A stretch of DNA of 52,952 nucleotides from Pseudomonas sp. BN102 (GTDB lineage Bacteria > Pseudomonadota > Gammaproteobacteria > Pseudomonadales > Pseudomonadaceae), in contig NZ_SSON01000046.1 of the NCBI RefSeq assembly GCF_029871245.1, positions 1 to 52,952 on the forward strand. Direction: 5' to 3'. Both the position numbers and the translations under genes were made by a program. Shown piece by piece: positions 33,086 to 41,503 of the stretch (positions within the stretch are counted from its first letter, which is position 1; every line of letters starts with the position of its first letter). The notes under the pieces are model-generated. The model had not been told where the DNA came from, searched no databases, and saw only the letters and a list, made by a program, of their open reading frames with translations.

Positions 33086-35230
33086 ATGACAGACGCCATT
33101 CGTTACGAGAAAGGCCAGGACAATATCGTCGTCCTGACCATGGACATGCCAGGCCAGAGCGCCAACACCATGAACGCGGTGTACCGCGAGGCCATGAGCA
33201 AGGCCGTGGAACGCCTGGAAGCCGAGAAGGACAGCATCGCCGGGGTCATCATCACCTCGGCCAAGAAGACCTTCTTCGCCGGCGGCGACCTCAACGAACT
33301 GATCAAGGTCACCAAGGCCGAGGCCAACGCCTTCTACCAGATGGTGCTGGGCATCAAGGGCCAGCTGCGCCGCCTGGAAACCCTCGGCAAGCCGGTGGTC
33401 GCCGCCATCAATGGCGCGGCCCTGGGTGGCGGCTGGGAGATCTGCCTGGCCTGCCATCACCGCATCGCCCTGAACGACAACAGTGTGCAGCTCGGCCTGC
33501 CGGAAGTGACCCTCGGCCTGCTGCCCGGTGGCGGCGGCGTGGTGCGCATGGTGCGCCTGCTGGGCATCGAGAAGGCGCTGCCGTACCTGGCCGAAGGCCG
33601 CAAGGTGCGTCCGGTGCAGGCGCTCAAGGCCGGGCTGATCCACGACATCGCCGAGAGTGCGGAAGAGATGCTGGCCAAGGCTCGCGCCTGGATCGGCGCC
33701 AATCCCAAATCCGCGCAACCCTGGGACACCGCCGGCTACAAGATTCCCGGCGGCACCCCGTCCAGCCCCAACGTGGCGCAGATGCTGGCCATCGCCCCGT
33801 CCGTGCTGCGCGACAAGACCAAAGGCTGCTTCCCGGCGCCGGAGAAGATCATGTGCGCCGCCGTCGAAGGCGCCCAGGTGGACTTCGACACGGCCCAGTT
33901 GATCGAGGCGCGCTACTTCACCGAGCTCACCACCGGCCAGGTGGCGAAGAACATGATCGGCACCTTCTGGTTCCAGTTGAACGAGATCAATGCCGGTAGC
34001 TCGCGGCCCAAGGGCCCGGCGCCCCATGTGACGAAGAAAGTGGGCGTGCTCGGCGCCGGCATGATGGGCGCGGGTATTGCCTATGTCTCGGCCATTGCCG
34101 GCATCGACGTGGTGTTGAAGGACGTGTCGGTGGAAGCGGCGGAGAGAGGCAAGGCGTACACCCAGGGCCTGCTGGACCAACTGGTGAGCCGTGGTCACAT
34201 GGCTCTTGATGCGCGCGACGCCATTCTCGCCCGCATCAAGGCTACTGATCGTGATGCCGACTTCGAGGGCTGCGACCTGATCATCGAAGCCGTGTTCGAG
34301 AACCGAGAGCTGAAGGCCAAGGTCAGCGCCGCCGCTGAAGCCACCGCGCTGCCGGATGCGGTGATCGCTTCCAACACCTCGACCCTGCCCATCACCGGGC
34401 TGGCCAAAGCGGTGAGCAAGCCGGAGAAGTTCATCGGCCTGCACTTCTTCAGTCCGGTGGACCGCATGCCGCTGGTGGAGATCATCCGCGGTGAGAAGAC
34501 TTCGGATGAAACCCTGGCCCGTGGCTTCGACTACGTGTTGCAGATCAGGAAGACGCCCATCGTGGTCAACGACAGCCGCGGCTTCTTCACCTCGCGCGTG
34601 TTCGGCACCTTCACCAACGAAGGCATCGCCATGCTGGGTGAGGGCGTGTCCGCCGCGATGATCGAGAACGAGACCCGCAAGGCCGGCATGCCGGTGGGGC
34701 CCTTGGCGATTTCCGACGAAGTCTCCATGAGCCTGATGACCCATATCCGCAACCAGACCTCCGAGGACCTAAAGGCCGAAGGCAAGGCGATGCCGCAGCA
34801 TCCGGCCTTCGCCGTGATCGACCTGATGCTCAACGAGTACAAGCGCCCGGGCAAGGCGGCCGGCGGCGGCTTCTACGAGTACCCAGCGGGCGGCAAGAAG
34901 CATCTCTGGCCGGAGCTGAAGGCGCGCTTCGAGAAATCCGACCGGCAGATTCCCCAGGAGGACGTGCGTGACCGCATCCTGTTCATCCAGGCCATCGAGA
35001 GCGTGCGCTGCGTGGAGGAGGGCGTGCTGCATTCCGTAGCCGATGCCAACATCGGTTCGATCTTCGGCATCGGCTTCGCCGCCTGGACCGGTGGGGCGCT
35101 GCAGTTCATCAACCAGTACGGCCTGGACGACTTCATCGCTCGCGCCCGTTACCTGGCCGAGCAGTACGGCGAACGCTTCGAGCCGCCGGCACTGCTGCTG
35201 GACAAGGCGGCGAAAGGCGAGCGTTTCTAG
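33086..35230 (+). CDS. Fatty-acid oxidation multifunctional protein (enoyl-CoA hydratase / 3-hydroxyacyl-CoA dehydrogenase)
   Basis: A 714-residue FadB/MFE-type enzyme. An N-terminal crotonase domain (residues about 1-190) has the oxyanion segments FAGGDLNEL and GGGWEICLACHHRI and the catalytic Glu in LGLPEVTLGLLPG. A 3-hydroxyacyl-CoA dehydrogenase part follows, with the NAD motif VLGAGMMGAGIAYV near residue 315, SNTSTLPI, and the catalytic GLHFFSPVDRMPLVEII, then two C-terminal helical domains. The start at 33086 follows GGAGAAG; the TTG at 33068 is less likely. An intrinsic terminator follows. Confidence 0.94.
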   Translation: MTDAIRYEKGQDNIVVLTMDMPGQSANTMNAVYREAMSKAVERLEAEKDSIAGVIITSAKKTFFAGGDLNELIKVTKAEANAFYQMVLGIKGQLRRLETLGKPVVAAINGAALGGGWEICLACHHRIALNDNSVQLGLPEVTLGLLPGGGGVVRMVRLLGIEKALPYLAEGRKVRPVQALKAGLIHDIAESAEEMLAKARAWIGANPKSAQPWDTAGYKIPGGTPSSPNVAQMLAIAPSVLRDKTKGCFPAPEKIMCAAVEGAQVDFDTAQLIEARYFTELTTGQVAKNMIGTFWFQLNEINAGSSRPKGPAPHVTKKVGVLGAGMMGAGIAYVSAIAGIDVVLKDVSVEAAERGKAYTQGLLDQLVSRGHMALDARDAILARIKATDRDADFEGCDLIIEAVFENRELKAKVSAAAEATALPDAVIASNTSTLPITGLAKAVSKPEKFIGLHFFSPVDRMPLVEIIRGEKTSDETLARGFDYVLQIRKTPIVVNDSRGFFTSRVFGTFTNEGIAMLGEGVSAAMIENETRKAGMPVGPLAISDEVSMSLMTHIRNQTSEDLKAEGKAMPQHPAFAVIDLMLNEYKRPGKAAGGGFYEYPAGGKKHLWPELKARFEKSDRQIPQEDVRDRILFIQAIESVRCVEEGVLHSVADANIGSIFGIGFAAWTGGALQFINQYGLDDFIARARYLAEQYGERFEPPALLLDKAAKGERF

Positions 35231-35250
35231 GACTCTGGCCAGCAAAAAAA

Positions 35251-35279
35251 AACCGGCTCCTGGTGAGCCGGTTTTTTTG
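35251..35279. terminator. Bidirectional intrinsic terminator
   Basis: The stem AACCGGCTC/GAGCCGGTT with a short loop is flanked by an A-run on the left (35244-35252) and a T-run on the right, so it can end both the beta-oxidation operon and the convergent glutaredoxin gene. Confidence 0.92.
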
Positions 35280-35296
35280 TCGCTCGCGGCGTGGAT

Positions 35297-35668
35297 TCAC
35301 GCCTTGGCGAAGCGGCTTTCCAGGTAGCGGATGATGTCGTTGGATTCGTACATCCAGCGGCTTTCGCCGTTTTCCTCGATGCGCAGGCAGGGCACCTTGA
35401 TCTTGCCGCCGCCGGCCAGCAGGGCGGCGCGGTGGGCTTCGTCGTTCTTCGCGTCGTGCAGGGCGATCGGCAGGTTCAGCCGGTGCATGGCGCGGCGGGT
35501 CTTCACGCAGAAGGGGCAGGCATTGAACTGGTAGAGCGCGAGGCTGGCGCTTTCTTCGGCGACCCGGGCCTGTGCCACGGGGCTGCGGCGCTGCTTGCGC
35601 GGGCGGGTGATGAAGTCGAGGAAGATGATCAGTTGGCCCAGGCCGACTCGTAATGCCTTGATGAACAC
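35297..35668 (-). CDS. Glutaredoxin-domain protein
   Basis: A 123-residue protein whose C-terminal about 80 residues form a glutaredoxin/GST-N thioredoxin fold with the dithiol motif CPFC (Cys51, Cys54), cis-Pro in KVPCL and the GSH-binding end MYESNDIIRYLE. The N-terminal extension has a hydrophobic segment (IKALRVGLGQLIIFLDFI), which may anchor it or be amphipathic. It likely reduces disulfides or glutathionylated proteins. It is monocistronic and convergent with the FadB gene. Confidence 0.88.
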   Translation of the reverse strand: MFIKALRVGLGQLIIFLDFITRPRKQRRSPVAQARVAEESASLALYQFNACPFCVKTRRAMHRLNLPIALHDAKNDEAHRAALLAGGGKIKVPCLRIEENGESRWMYESNDIIRYLESRFAKA

Positions 35669-35735
35669 TGTTGCGCGCCCTTGAGTTGAAAAACGGGGCG
35701 GCAGTCTACCCGAACTTGCCAGGCGCGATCGTCTT

Positions 35736-35996
35736 TCACGCCAGGTGGTCGCTGCAGCACACCAGCGAACTCATGTCGAACACGGCCGGAAGCTGGTAAT
35801 CGCGCTCGGCCGGCGGGTTGCCGGACAGGCTCTTCAGGGTCCGCTCGGTGAGGATGCCGCGACCGATGTTGTGATTGCTCTCGATGTTCTTGGCCACGGC
35901 GCCAACCGAGCCATGGCCGAAGCCCAGCAGCGAAAAACCATTGGTCATGATCGCCAGGGCAGTGAGAAGAAAGAGTCGGGTCCGTTGTTGTTTCAT
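35736..35996 (-). CDS. Small exported protein of unknown function
   Basis: An 86-residue product with an N-terminal signal-like helix (residues 6-24, RLFLLTALAIMTNGFSLLG) and a short mature region with a Cys pair near the end (SLVCCSDHLA). I recognise no family. It follows the 74-residue membrane protein gene by 24 bp on the same strand and is probably cotranscribed with it. Confidence 0.65.
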   Translation of the reverse strand: MKQQRTRLFLLTALAIMTNGFSLLGFGHGSVGAVAKNIESNHNIGRGILTERTLKSLSGNPPAERDYQLPAVFDMSSLVCCSDHLA

Positions 35997-36020
35997 GATG
36001 GTGCTTGCCTGTCCTGGATT

Positions 36021-36245
36021 TCAGCCTTGTTGTCTGCCGCTGGGTTTCTTCTGGCCCGCCAACAGCACCGGGATGCTCTGGCTGAGCTGTTGGTAGAAGG
36101 TCATGGAAGCATCCACGGGACTCGCCCCGATGCGGCCGCGCTCGTAACCGAAGCTGACGGCGAGGACCACCATCACCACGACGAAATACAAGCCGAGGCT
36201 GGCGAGGGCGCCGTTGCGTGCGTACTTGACTATGGGGTTGCTCAT
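36021..36245 (-). CDS. Small single-pass membrane protein of unknown function
   Basis: A 74-residue product beginning MSNPIVKYARNGALASLGLYFVVVMVVLAVSFGYERGRIG: a basic N-terminus, one clear membrane helix (about residues 13-33), then a soluble tail (DASMTFYQQLSQSIPVLLAG). I use the ATG at 36245 because the preceding 34 codons show no membrane or family character. Probably an operon with the downstream small exported protein. Confidence 0.65.
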   Translation of the reverse strand: MSNPIVKYARNGALASLGLYFVVVMVVLAVSFGYERGRIGASPVDASMTFYQQLSQSIPVLLAGQKKPSGRQQG

Positions 36246-36582
36246 GGCTGGATTTCCGCGACCGGGGGCTTGGATGGGGCGTAGATTCGCGGAAAGCTTT
36301 TCGATGAAAAAGACAGGGATGGGCATGGTAACTATCGACGGAACCAATAGTTCCGGTGCTCGCCGTCAAATTTTCTTGACGTGCCTTGGAAAGCCGCGCG
36401 CTAGAGCGGAGCGGGCTGCAGGCGACGATTGGGCTAGAGGCGCAATCGAAGTTGACTATGGCGGCAGTAGGATCCGGCTATGACGGCGGGGACCGGCGGT
36501 ATTTCAATCACTTCGGCTCTGTGTTAAATAAATCGCACATTTAGGCCCGAGCACCTTCTCACGCTTCAGGAACCATTAGTCC
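36246..36582. other. Intergenic region, nothing recognised
   Basis: These 337 bases hold the divergent promoters of the small membrane-protein pair (minus) and the amidotransferase (plus). An AT-rich stretch at 36517-36545 (TGTTAAATAAATCGCACATTT) may be the amidotransferase promoter. No RNA gene or repeat was seen. Confidence 0.5.
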
Positions 36583-37302
36583 ATGCCGCTTCGCATCTGC
36601 ATTCTGGAAACCGATATCCTCCGCCCCGAACTGGTCGATCAGTACAAAGGCTACGGCCTGATGTTCGAGCAACTGTTCGCCAAGCAGCCCATCGCGGCAG
36701 AGTTCAGCGTGTTCAATGTGGTGCAAGGGCATTACCCGCCTGAAGGCGAGACGTTCGACGCTTATCTCGTGACCGGCAGCAAGGCCGACTCCTTCGGCAA
36801 CGACCCCTGGATCCAGAAGCTCAAGGCCTTCCTGCTGGAGCGCTACGACGCCGGCGACAAGCTGCTGGGCGTCTGCTTCGGCCATCAGCTGCTGGCCCTG
36901 CTGCTGGGCGGCAAGACCGAGCGCGCCAGCCAGGGATGGGGTGTGGGCACCCACAGCTACCAGCTGAACCAGAAACCGGAGTGGATGACCCCCGCGCTGG
37001 ACGAGCTGACCCTGCTGATCAGCCATCAGGACCAGGTCACCGAGCTACCGAAGAACGCGACCCTGCTGGCTTCCAGCGACTTCTGCCCGAATGCCGCCTA
37101 CGCCATCGAGGACCAGGTGCTGTGCTTCCAGGGCCATCCCGAGTTCGTCCACGATTACTCCCGCGCCCTCCTGGATATGCGCCATGACTTCCTGGGCGAT
37201 CAGGTCTACACCCAGGGCATCAGCAGCCTGGATCGCGACCACCACGGCGCCGCCGTGGCCGAATGGATGATGCGCTTCGTCGCTCGCGACCGCGCCGCCT
37301 GA
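36583..37302 (+). CDS. Class I glutamine amidotransferase-like protein
   Basis: A 239-residue stand-alone GATase1 protein with Cys98 in GVCFGHQ and His185/Glu187 in FQGHPEF, so the triad is intact. The GVCFGHQLLA and LLISHQDQVTELP segments are typical of the GMP-synthase-like amidotransferase subgroup that includes gamma-glutamyl hydrolases of uncertain substrate. It resembles the 16851-17558 protein only in the catalytic motifs. AGGA lies 12 bases upstream. It is monocistronic and ends at a good terminator. Confidence 0.88.
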   Translation: MPLRICILETDILRPELVDQYKGYGLMFEQLFAKQPIAAEFSVFNVVQGHYPPEGETFDAYLVTGSKADSFGNDPWIQKLKAFLLERYDAGDKLLGVCFGHQLLALLLGGKTERASQGWGVGTHSYQLNQKPEWMTPALDELTLLISHQDQVTELPKNATLLASSDFCPNAAYAIEDQVLCFQGHPEFVHDYSRALLDMRHDFLGDQVYTQGISSLDRDHHGAAVAEWMMRFVARDRAA

Positions 37303-37319
37303 GCCGAGTGCTGCAAATG

Positions 37320-37347
37320 AAAAGCCCGCCATTCTGGCGGGCTTTTC
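37320..37347. terminator. Intrinsic terminator between convergent genes
   Basis: The stem AAAGCCCGCC/GGCGGGCTTT with a five-base loop is followed by T residues, ending the amidotransferase transcript; the A-run on the left gives it some activity for the convergent CorA gene. Confidence 0.9.
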
Positions 37348-37359
37348 TGTGGGCGAGGT

Positions 37360-38331
37360 TCAGAGCCAGTCGTAGTACTTGAAGCTGGCGTAAAGCGCGG
37401 TGCAGCCCGTCGCCACCAATCCCAGCACACCGAAATAGCCGTAGTGCCAGGTCAGCTCCGGCATGTTCTCGAAGTTCATGCCGTAGATCCCGGCTACCGC
37501 CGTGGGAAAGGCGAGAATGGCCGCCCAGGCGGCGAACTTGCGCTGGACCACGCTCTGGCGCGAGGACTCCAGCAGCAGGCCGATTTCGATGGCGTGGTCG
37601 GCCATCTCGCGCAGGCCGGTCAGGTCTTCCAGCAGTCGATTGACGTGGATGGCGATGTCGCGGAAATAGGGCCGCATGTGCTTGTCGATGAAGGGGAAGT
37701 CCAGGCGCTGCAGTTCTTCGCATATTTCGCCCATGGGGCCGATGTACCGGCGCAGGCGCAGCAGGTCGCGGCGCAGGCACTGGATGCGTTCGACATCCTC
37801 TTGCGTCAGCGGGCGCTTGAGCACGTTCTGCTCGATCTCTTCCAGCTCAGAATGGAAGCTGTCGATCAGCGGTCGATAGTTCTCCATCACGAAGCTGAGC
37901 AGGGCATAGAGGACGAAGTCTTCGCCGTGCTCGAGGAGCAGGGGGCGCGCTTCACAGCGTTGGCGAACGCGCGAGTAGGGCGCGGATTCGCCATAGCGGG
38001 CGCTGATGATATAGCCCTTGCCGGCGAACAGCTGGGTTTCGATGAACTGCAGTTCGCCATTGACCTCGATGGGTGAATAGACCACCAGGAACAATGCATC
38101 GCCGAAGGTCTCCAGCTTGGGGCGGGTGTGACGGGTCAATGCATCTTCGAGAGCCAGCTCGTGCAGGTCGAACTGTCGTTGCAGGTTACTCAGCTCCTCC
38201 GCGCCAGGATCATGCAGGCCGATCCAGACGAAATGACCTGGCTTGCTGGCCCACTGAAGTCCTTCATCGAGGGTTATGTCGGTGACTCTCTTGCCTTTGG
38301 TGTATACAGCGGCGGCAACGACTCGACCCAT
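37360..38331 (-). CDS. CorA-family divalent cation transporter
   Basis: A 323-residue CorA/ZntB superfamily protein: a large N-terminal cytoplasmic domain, a long helix, then two C-terminal membrane helices with the selectivity motif YGMNFENMPEL at the end of the first. The GMN motif fits Mg2+, Co2+ or Ni2+ channels; the ENMPEL loop is the usual CorA-2 form. The C-terminus ends KYYDWL. It should act as a homopentamer in the inner membrane. Confidence 0.93.
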   Translation of the reverse strand: MGRVVAAAVYTKGKRVTDITLDEGLQWASKPGHFVWIGLHDPGAEELSNLQRQFDLHELALEDALTRHTRPKLETFGDALFLVVYSPIEVNGELQFIETQLFAGKGYIISARYGESAPYSRVRQRCEARPLLLEHGEDFVLYALLSFVMENYRPLIDSFHSELEEIEQNVLKRPLTQEDVERIQCLRRDLLRLRRYIGPMGEICEELQRLDFPFIDKHMRPYFRDIAIHVNRLLEDLTGLREMADHAIEIGLLLESSRQSVVQRKFAAWAAILAFPTAVAGIYGMNFENMPELTWHYGYFGVLGLVATGCTALYASFKYYDWL

Positions 38332-38485
38332 GGTTCAGCTGTCCCTTCATTCGTTGGAAATATGGGGCGGAGCTTATCGCGCCCGGTCATTTGAGTCTTG
38401 CTGATGGCCGGGGTTCTGCAATGGCGCCGCTAGAGCTTCTGCTCTAGATTGTTCACGCCCCCCGATCACAACAAGGACAACATCG

Positions 38486-39343
38486 ATGGCCGAGACTTTC
38501 AGTTTTGCTGGAGACAAATTCCTCTGCCCCTATCGGGTCTATCCCTCGGCTGTGCCCGGGCCGGTGCTGATTCTGCTGCCGGCCCTTGGCGTGGCCGCGC
38601 GCAAGTACGAGGCATTCGCCCTGGGCCTGGTAGCCGCCGGTAACCAGGTGCTGGTAGCGGACTGGCCTGGCCAGGGCGAAAGTGGCCCGCGGCCGAACCG
38701 CACGCTGGACTACGGCTACCGGGACCTGGTGCAGGAATTCGTGCCTAAACTCCTGGCCGCCGCCCGGCAGCATTTTCCCCACGGCCGGCTGGTGCTGCTG
38801 GGGCACAGCCTGGGTGGGCATATCGCAACCCTCTATGCCGCGGCCAACCCGAACGCAGGCGTGGCGGTGGTGGGGGTGGCCTGCGGCAACATCCACTACC
38901 GCAACTGGCGCGGCCGGCACAGGTTGCTGACCCCCGGTGTGTCCCTGGCCTTCAATCTGCTGACTGCGATCTTCGGCTATCTACCGGGCAGGGCCATAGG
39001 CTTTGGCGGCCATGAAGCGCGGAGCCTCATGCGTGATTGGGGACGGGTGGCCTGGAGCGGCAATTTCGATCACCTTGGATTGCCTCTGGTACCGGCGCCC
39101 GGCAATCCCACGCCTTCGCTCTTCATCGGCATCGCCAGCGACCCTTTCGCGCCCGAGGCCTCGACCCTGGGCCTGGCGGCCCTGATCCAGGGAGCGCCCA
39201 CCGTGCGCCTGCTGTCTTCACCGCGGCCCGCTTCGGAGAACGCCCACAGCGCCTGGCTGCGCTCGCCGGCCACGGTGGTGGAGGCCATTGTCGGGTGGCT
39301 GGCGCCGGCCACTGGTCGCTCCATCATCGGTCAGGTGGTCTGA
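38486..39343 (+). CDS. Alpha/beta hydrolase
   Basis: A 285-residue serine hydrolase fold with the nucleophile elbow GHSLGGH (Ser108) and an oxyanion region [13 protein letters not shown]. The usual catalytic His near the C-terminus is probably that of SENAHSAW. No signal peptide is seen. The predicted acid is the Asp of IASDPFAP. The substrate is unknown; the long cap region (residues about 135-200) suggests a bulky one. Confidence 0.87.
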   Translation: MAETFSFAGDKFLCPYRVYPSAVPGPVLILLPALGVAARKYEAFALGLVAAGNQVLVADWPGQGESGPRPNRTLDYGYRDLVQEFVPKLLAAARQHFPHGRLVLLGHSLGGHIATLYAAANPNAGVAVVGVACGNIHYRNWRGRHRLLTPGVSLAFNLLTAIFGYLPGRAIGFGGHEARSLMRDWGRVAWSGNFDHLGLPLVPAPGNPTPSLFIGIASDPFAPEASTLGLAALIQGAPTVRLLSSPRPASENAHSAWLRSPATVVEAIVGWLAPATGRSIIGQVV

Positions 39344-39560
39344 GCGCGGTCCGGGCAACGCCCACAGCGGCCGCGAGGCGCGGATCATGGGCGGACCATG
39401 ATGTAGGTGAGGCCCACGGCATTGGTCAGGGTGCCATGCTGGTCCCGACCACGATACCGGTGACGTTCACGGCAGGTGCCGAGCCTGGTGCCGGTGGCAC
39501 CCTGTAACGCCACCCTCAACGAAAACGCCCCGCAATGCGGGGCTTTTTTCATGGACCAGC
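39344..39560. other. Intergenic spacer with terminator, possible gene remnant
   Basis: A bidirectional intrinsic terminator lies at 39523-39549 (stem GCCCCGC/GCGGGGC with A-run before and T-run after), suited to ending the minus-strand crotonase transcript region and plus-strand readthrough. A minus-strand frame in the left part reads TNAVGLTYIMVRP before a stop near 39387 and could be the C-terminus of a lost gene, but there is no start codon in context. Confidence 0.45.
39523..39549. terminator. Intrinsic terminator
   Basis: Stem GCCCCGC-AAT-GCGGGGC, preceded by AAAA and followed by TTTTTT; functional in both directions, and placed just beyond the crotonase stop on the minus strand. Confidence 0.85.
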
Positions 39561-40250
39561 TCAGACCAGGTGCTGCTGGTCGAGCTCGATGGCCGCGTCC
39601 AGGGTTTCCAGCAGGGCCTTGCGCACCTTGAGCTTGGTGTTCCGGTGGGCGGTCATGTTGATCTTCTTCAACTGCAGCGCGGCGGCGCGAGCGGCGTCCT
39701 GCAGCTGCTCGGCGGGGACCACCTTGTCGAGGAAGCCGGCATCCAGCGCGCCTTGCGGGTCGAACATCTCGCCATTGATCACCGAGCGGTGGAAAGCGGA
39801 TTTGCGCAGGCGGTCGCGGGCCAGTTCGATGCCGACGTGGTGCATGGTCATGCCGATCTGCACTTCGTTCAGGCCGATATTGAAGGGGCCCTCGACGCCG
39901 ATGCGGTAATCGGCCGACAACAGGATGAACGCACCCTTGGCCACGGCATGGCCCGGGCAGGCGACGATCACGGGGTAGGGGTGGGCCAGCATGCGACGGG
40001 CCAGGGTGGAGCCTGCGGCGACCAGGGCAACGGCGTTCTGCGGGCCGGAGGTCATGACCTTGAGGTCGTAGCCGCCGGAGAGGATGCCCGGCTGGCCGGT
40101 GATGATCACCACGGCGCGGTCCTGCTCGGCGCGGTCCAGGGCGGCATTGAAGGCAGCGATCACATCCGGGGAGATGGCATTCACCTTGCCGTTGGCAAGG
40201 GTCAGGGTGGCGATGCCGTCTTCGAGTTGGTAGGAGATCAGCTCACTCAT
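39561..40250 (-). CDS. Crotonase/enoyl-CoA hydratase family protein
   Basis: A 229-residue crotonase-fold protein, shorter than the usual 257-260. It has the first oxyanion segment ILSGGYDLKV and second CPGHAVAKGAFILLSADYRIG; the classical catalytic Glu pair of hydratases is changed (GLNEVQIGMT keeps one Glu). It is probably an enoyl-CoA hydratase/isomerase or other acyl-CoA-processing enzyme. AAGGAA precedes the ATG. Confidence 0.88.
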   Translation of the reverse strand: MSELISYQLEDGIATLTLANGKVNAISPDVIAAFNAALDRAEQDRAVVIITGQPGILSGGYDLKVMTSGPQNAVALVAAGSTLARRMLAHPYPVIVACPGHAVAKGAFILLSADYRIGVEGPFNIGLNEVQIGMTMHHVGIELARDRLRKSAFHRSVINGEMFDPQGALDAGFLDKVVPAEQLQDAARAAALQLKKINMTAHRNTKLKVRKALLETLDAAIELDQQHLV

Positions 40251-40464
40251 GGCAGGTTCCTTGTTAAGAAGTGAGCTGACGTTACTCAGCGCTACTGTGG
40301 AGGTAAAGGACTGAGACTGACTGGTTAGTCAGAATCAGCACCTGCGCAGGCCCGCACCGCGTCCGAACGTCTTCCAGAGCCGTTGTCGGACACTTGACAG
40401 CAGAAGGGGAAATTGGCAGCGGAGGGGCTTTTCCATAAACGCATGAAATTTATGAAAAAAGTGT

Positions 40465-40493
40465 TTGCATTCCGGAAAGCACTCCACTAAATT
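40465..40493 (+). promoter_or_regulatory. Sigma-70 promoter of tRNA-Ser
   Basis: TTGCAT (-35) and TAAATT (-10) are separated by 17 bp, followed by a GC-rich discriminator (GCGCACC) typical of stringently controlled stable-RNA promoters. Transcription would start near 40500, about 30 bases before the tRNA. Confidence 0.65.
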
Positions 40494-40531
40494 AGCGCAC
40501 CTCGACGGGGCCAACGCCTCGAAGAGATTCC

Positions 40532-40621
40532 GGTGAGGTGTCCGAGCGGTTGAAGGAGCACGCCTGGAAAGTGTGTATACGGGAAACCGTATCGAGGGTT
40601 CGAATCCCTCCCTCACCGCCA
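40532..40621 (+). tRNA. tRNA-Ser (anticodon GGA)
   Basis: A 90-base class II tRNA with encoded CCA. The acceptor stem GGTGAGG pairs CCTCACC, the anticodon stem CACGC/GTGTG encloses the loop CTGGAAA with GGA at 40566-40568, a long variable arm (TATACGGGAAACCGTATC) is present and the T arm is GAGGGTTCGAATCCCTC. It reads UCC and UCU codons. Downstream stands an integrase gene, so its 3' end may be an attachment site. Confidence 0.97.
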
Positions 40622-40636
40622 CTTTCTGTACAGATA

Positions 40637-40670
40637 AGCCCCTGATTTCGAAAGAGATCAGGGGCTTTTT
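40637..40670 (+). terminator. Intrinsic terminator of tRNA-Ser
   Basis: A perfect 10-bp stem (AGCCCCTGAT/ATCAGGGGCT) with a ten-base loop is followed by TTTTTCTTT, 15 bases after the tRNA. Confidence 0.92.
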
Positions 40671-40790
40671 CTTTGCCTGCGAAAAAGCGGGTGTCGAAAA
40701 AGTGTCGAAGCCGTCGCAGCTACCCCCTTCCAGCCTTCGCTCATCCTGGACAAGAATGGCCAATCGCCATGGAAGACAGAGCCATCCAGG

Positions 40791-41459
40791 ATGCGCACGA
40801 ACTACGTTCTCATCGACTACGAAAGCGTACAGGTCAAATCCCTGGAGCTGCTGCAGCAGCCGCACTTCAAGGTCCGGGTCTTTCTAGGTCCTAACAACAC
40901 CAAGCTTCCTGCAGAGCTTGCAGTAGCCATTCAGCGCTTCGGCGATCGGGCGGATTACATCCAGTTGGATACGCCTGGTCAGAACGCCCTGGATTTCCAT
41001 GTTGCCTACTACCTGGGCAGGCTGGTCGTCGATGAGCCGGACGCGTTCTTCCACATCATTTCTCGGGACAAGGGCTTCGATCCGCTGATCAAGCACCTCA
41101 AGAGCAAGTGCATTTTTGCTGCCCGCTCCGAGACCATCGAAGGCATGCCTTGCTTCTCACCGCCCAAGATCGTTCCGCCACCTTCTCCCAAGCTGGAGCC
41201 AGTGAAGGCGCCCCCTTCGAAAGCAAAGAAGGCGGTCAATGAATCGGACGTTAACCTGGTAATCGCTGACCTGGTCGGCCGCAAGGCCGCCCGGCCGCGG
41301 ACCATCAAGACGCTGCTCAATACTATTCGCGCCAAGCTGGGCAAGCAGGCCATCGAAGATATTGACGGTATCTACCAGGAGCTGAGGCGGCGTGGTTTCG
41401 TGAAGGAAGCCGGTACGAAGGTCGCCTACGCGTTGCCCAAGACTGCGCAATCCTCCTAA
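40791..41459 (+). CDS. PIN-like/NYN-domain protein with C-terminal winged-helix-like region
   Basis: A 222-residue protein. The N-terminal about 115 residues are PIN/NYN-like: the first acidic residue Asp9 in VLIDYESVQ, ALDFHVAYYLG with the second Asp and ISRDKGFDPLIKHL with further acids. A Pro/Lys-rich linker (about 125-150, VPPPSPKLEPVKAPPSKAKKA) leads to a helical region (LVIADLVGRKAARPRTIKTLLNTIRAKLG...YQELRRRGFV) that resembles a winged-helix or OST-HTH-like domain. It may be a ribonuclease or RNA-binding protein. It lies directly after tRNA-Ser; I cannot tell whether it is core or part of the island. Confidence 0.75.
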   Translation: MRTNYVLIDYESVQVKSLELLQQPHFKVRVFLGPNNTKLPAELAVAIQRFGDRADYIQLDTPGQNALDFHVAYYLGRLVVDEPDAFFHIISRDKGFDPLIKHLKSKCIFAARSETIEGMPCFSPPKIVPPPSPKLEPVKAPPSKAKKAVNESDVNLVIADLVGRKAARPRTIKTLLNTIRAKLGKQAIEDIDGIYQELRRRGFVKEAGTKVAYALPKTAQSS

Positions 41460-41503
41460 AAACTTCTAGAGAGTGCTCGCTGGTTTCAATAGGAACCACC
41501 TGA

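Noticed and set aside
39387-39510. C-terminal gene remnant on the minus strand (…TNAVGLTYIMVRP)
   Set aside because: Protein-like ending, but no start, no upstream coding signal and no family recognised.
40335-40865. 176-codon minus-strand frame overlapping tRNA-Ser
   Set aside because: Its middle is simply the translated complement of the tRNA ([25 protein letters not shown]), a common false gene.
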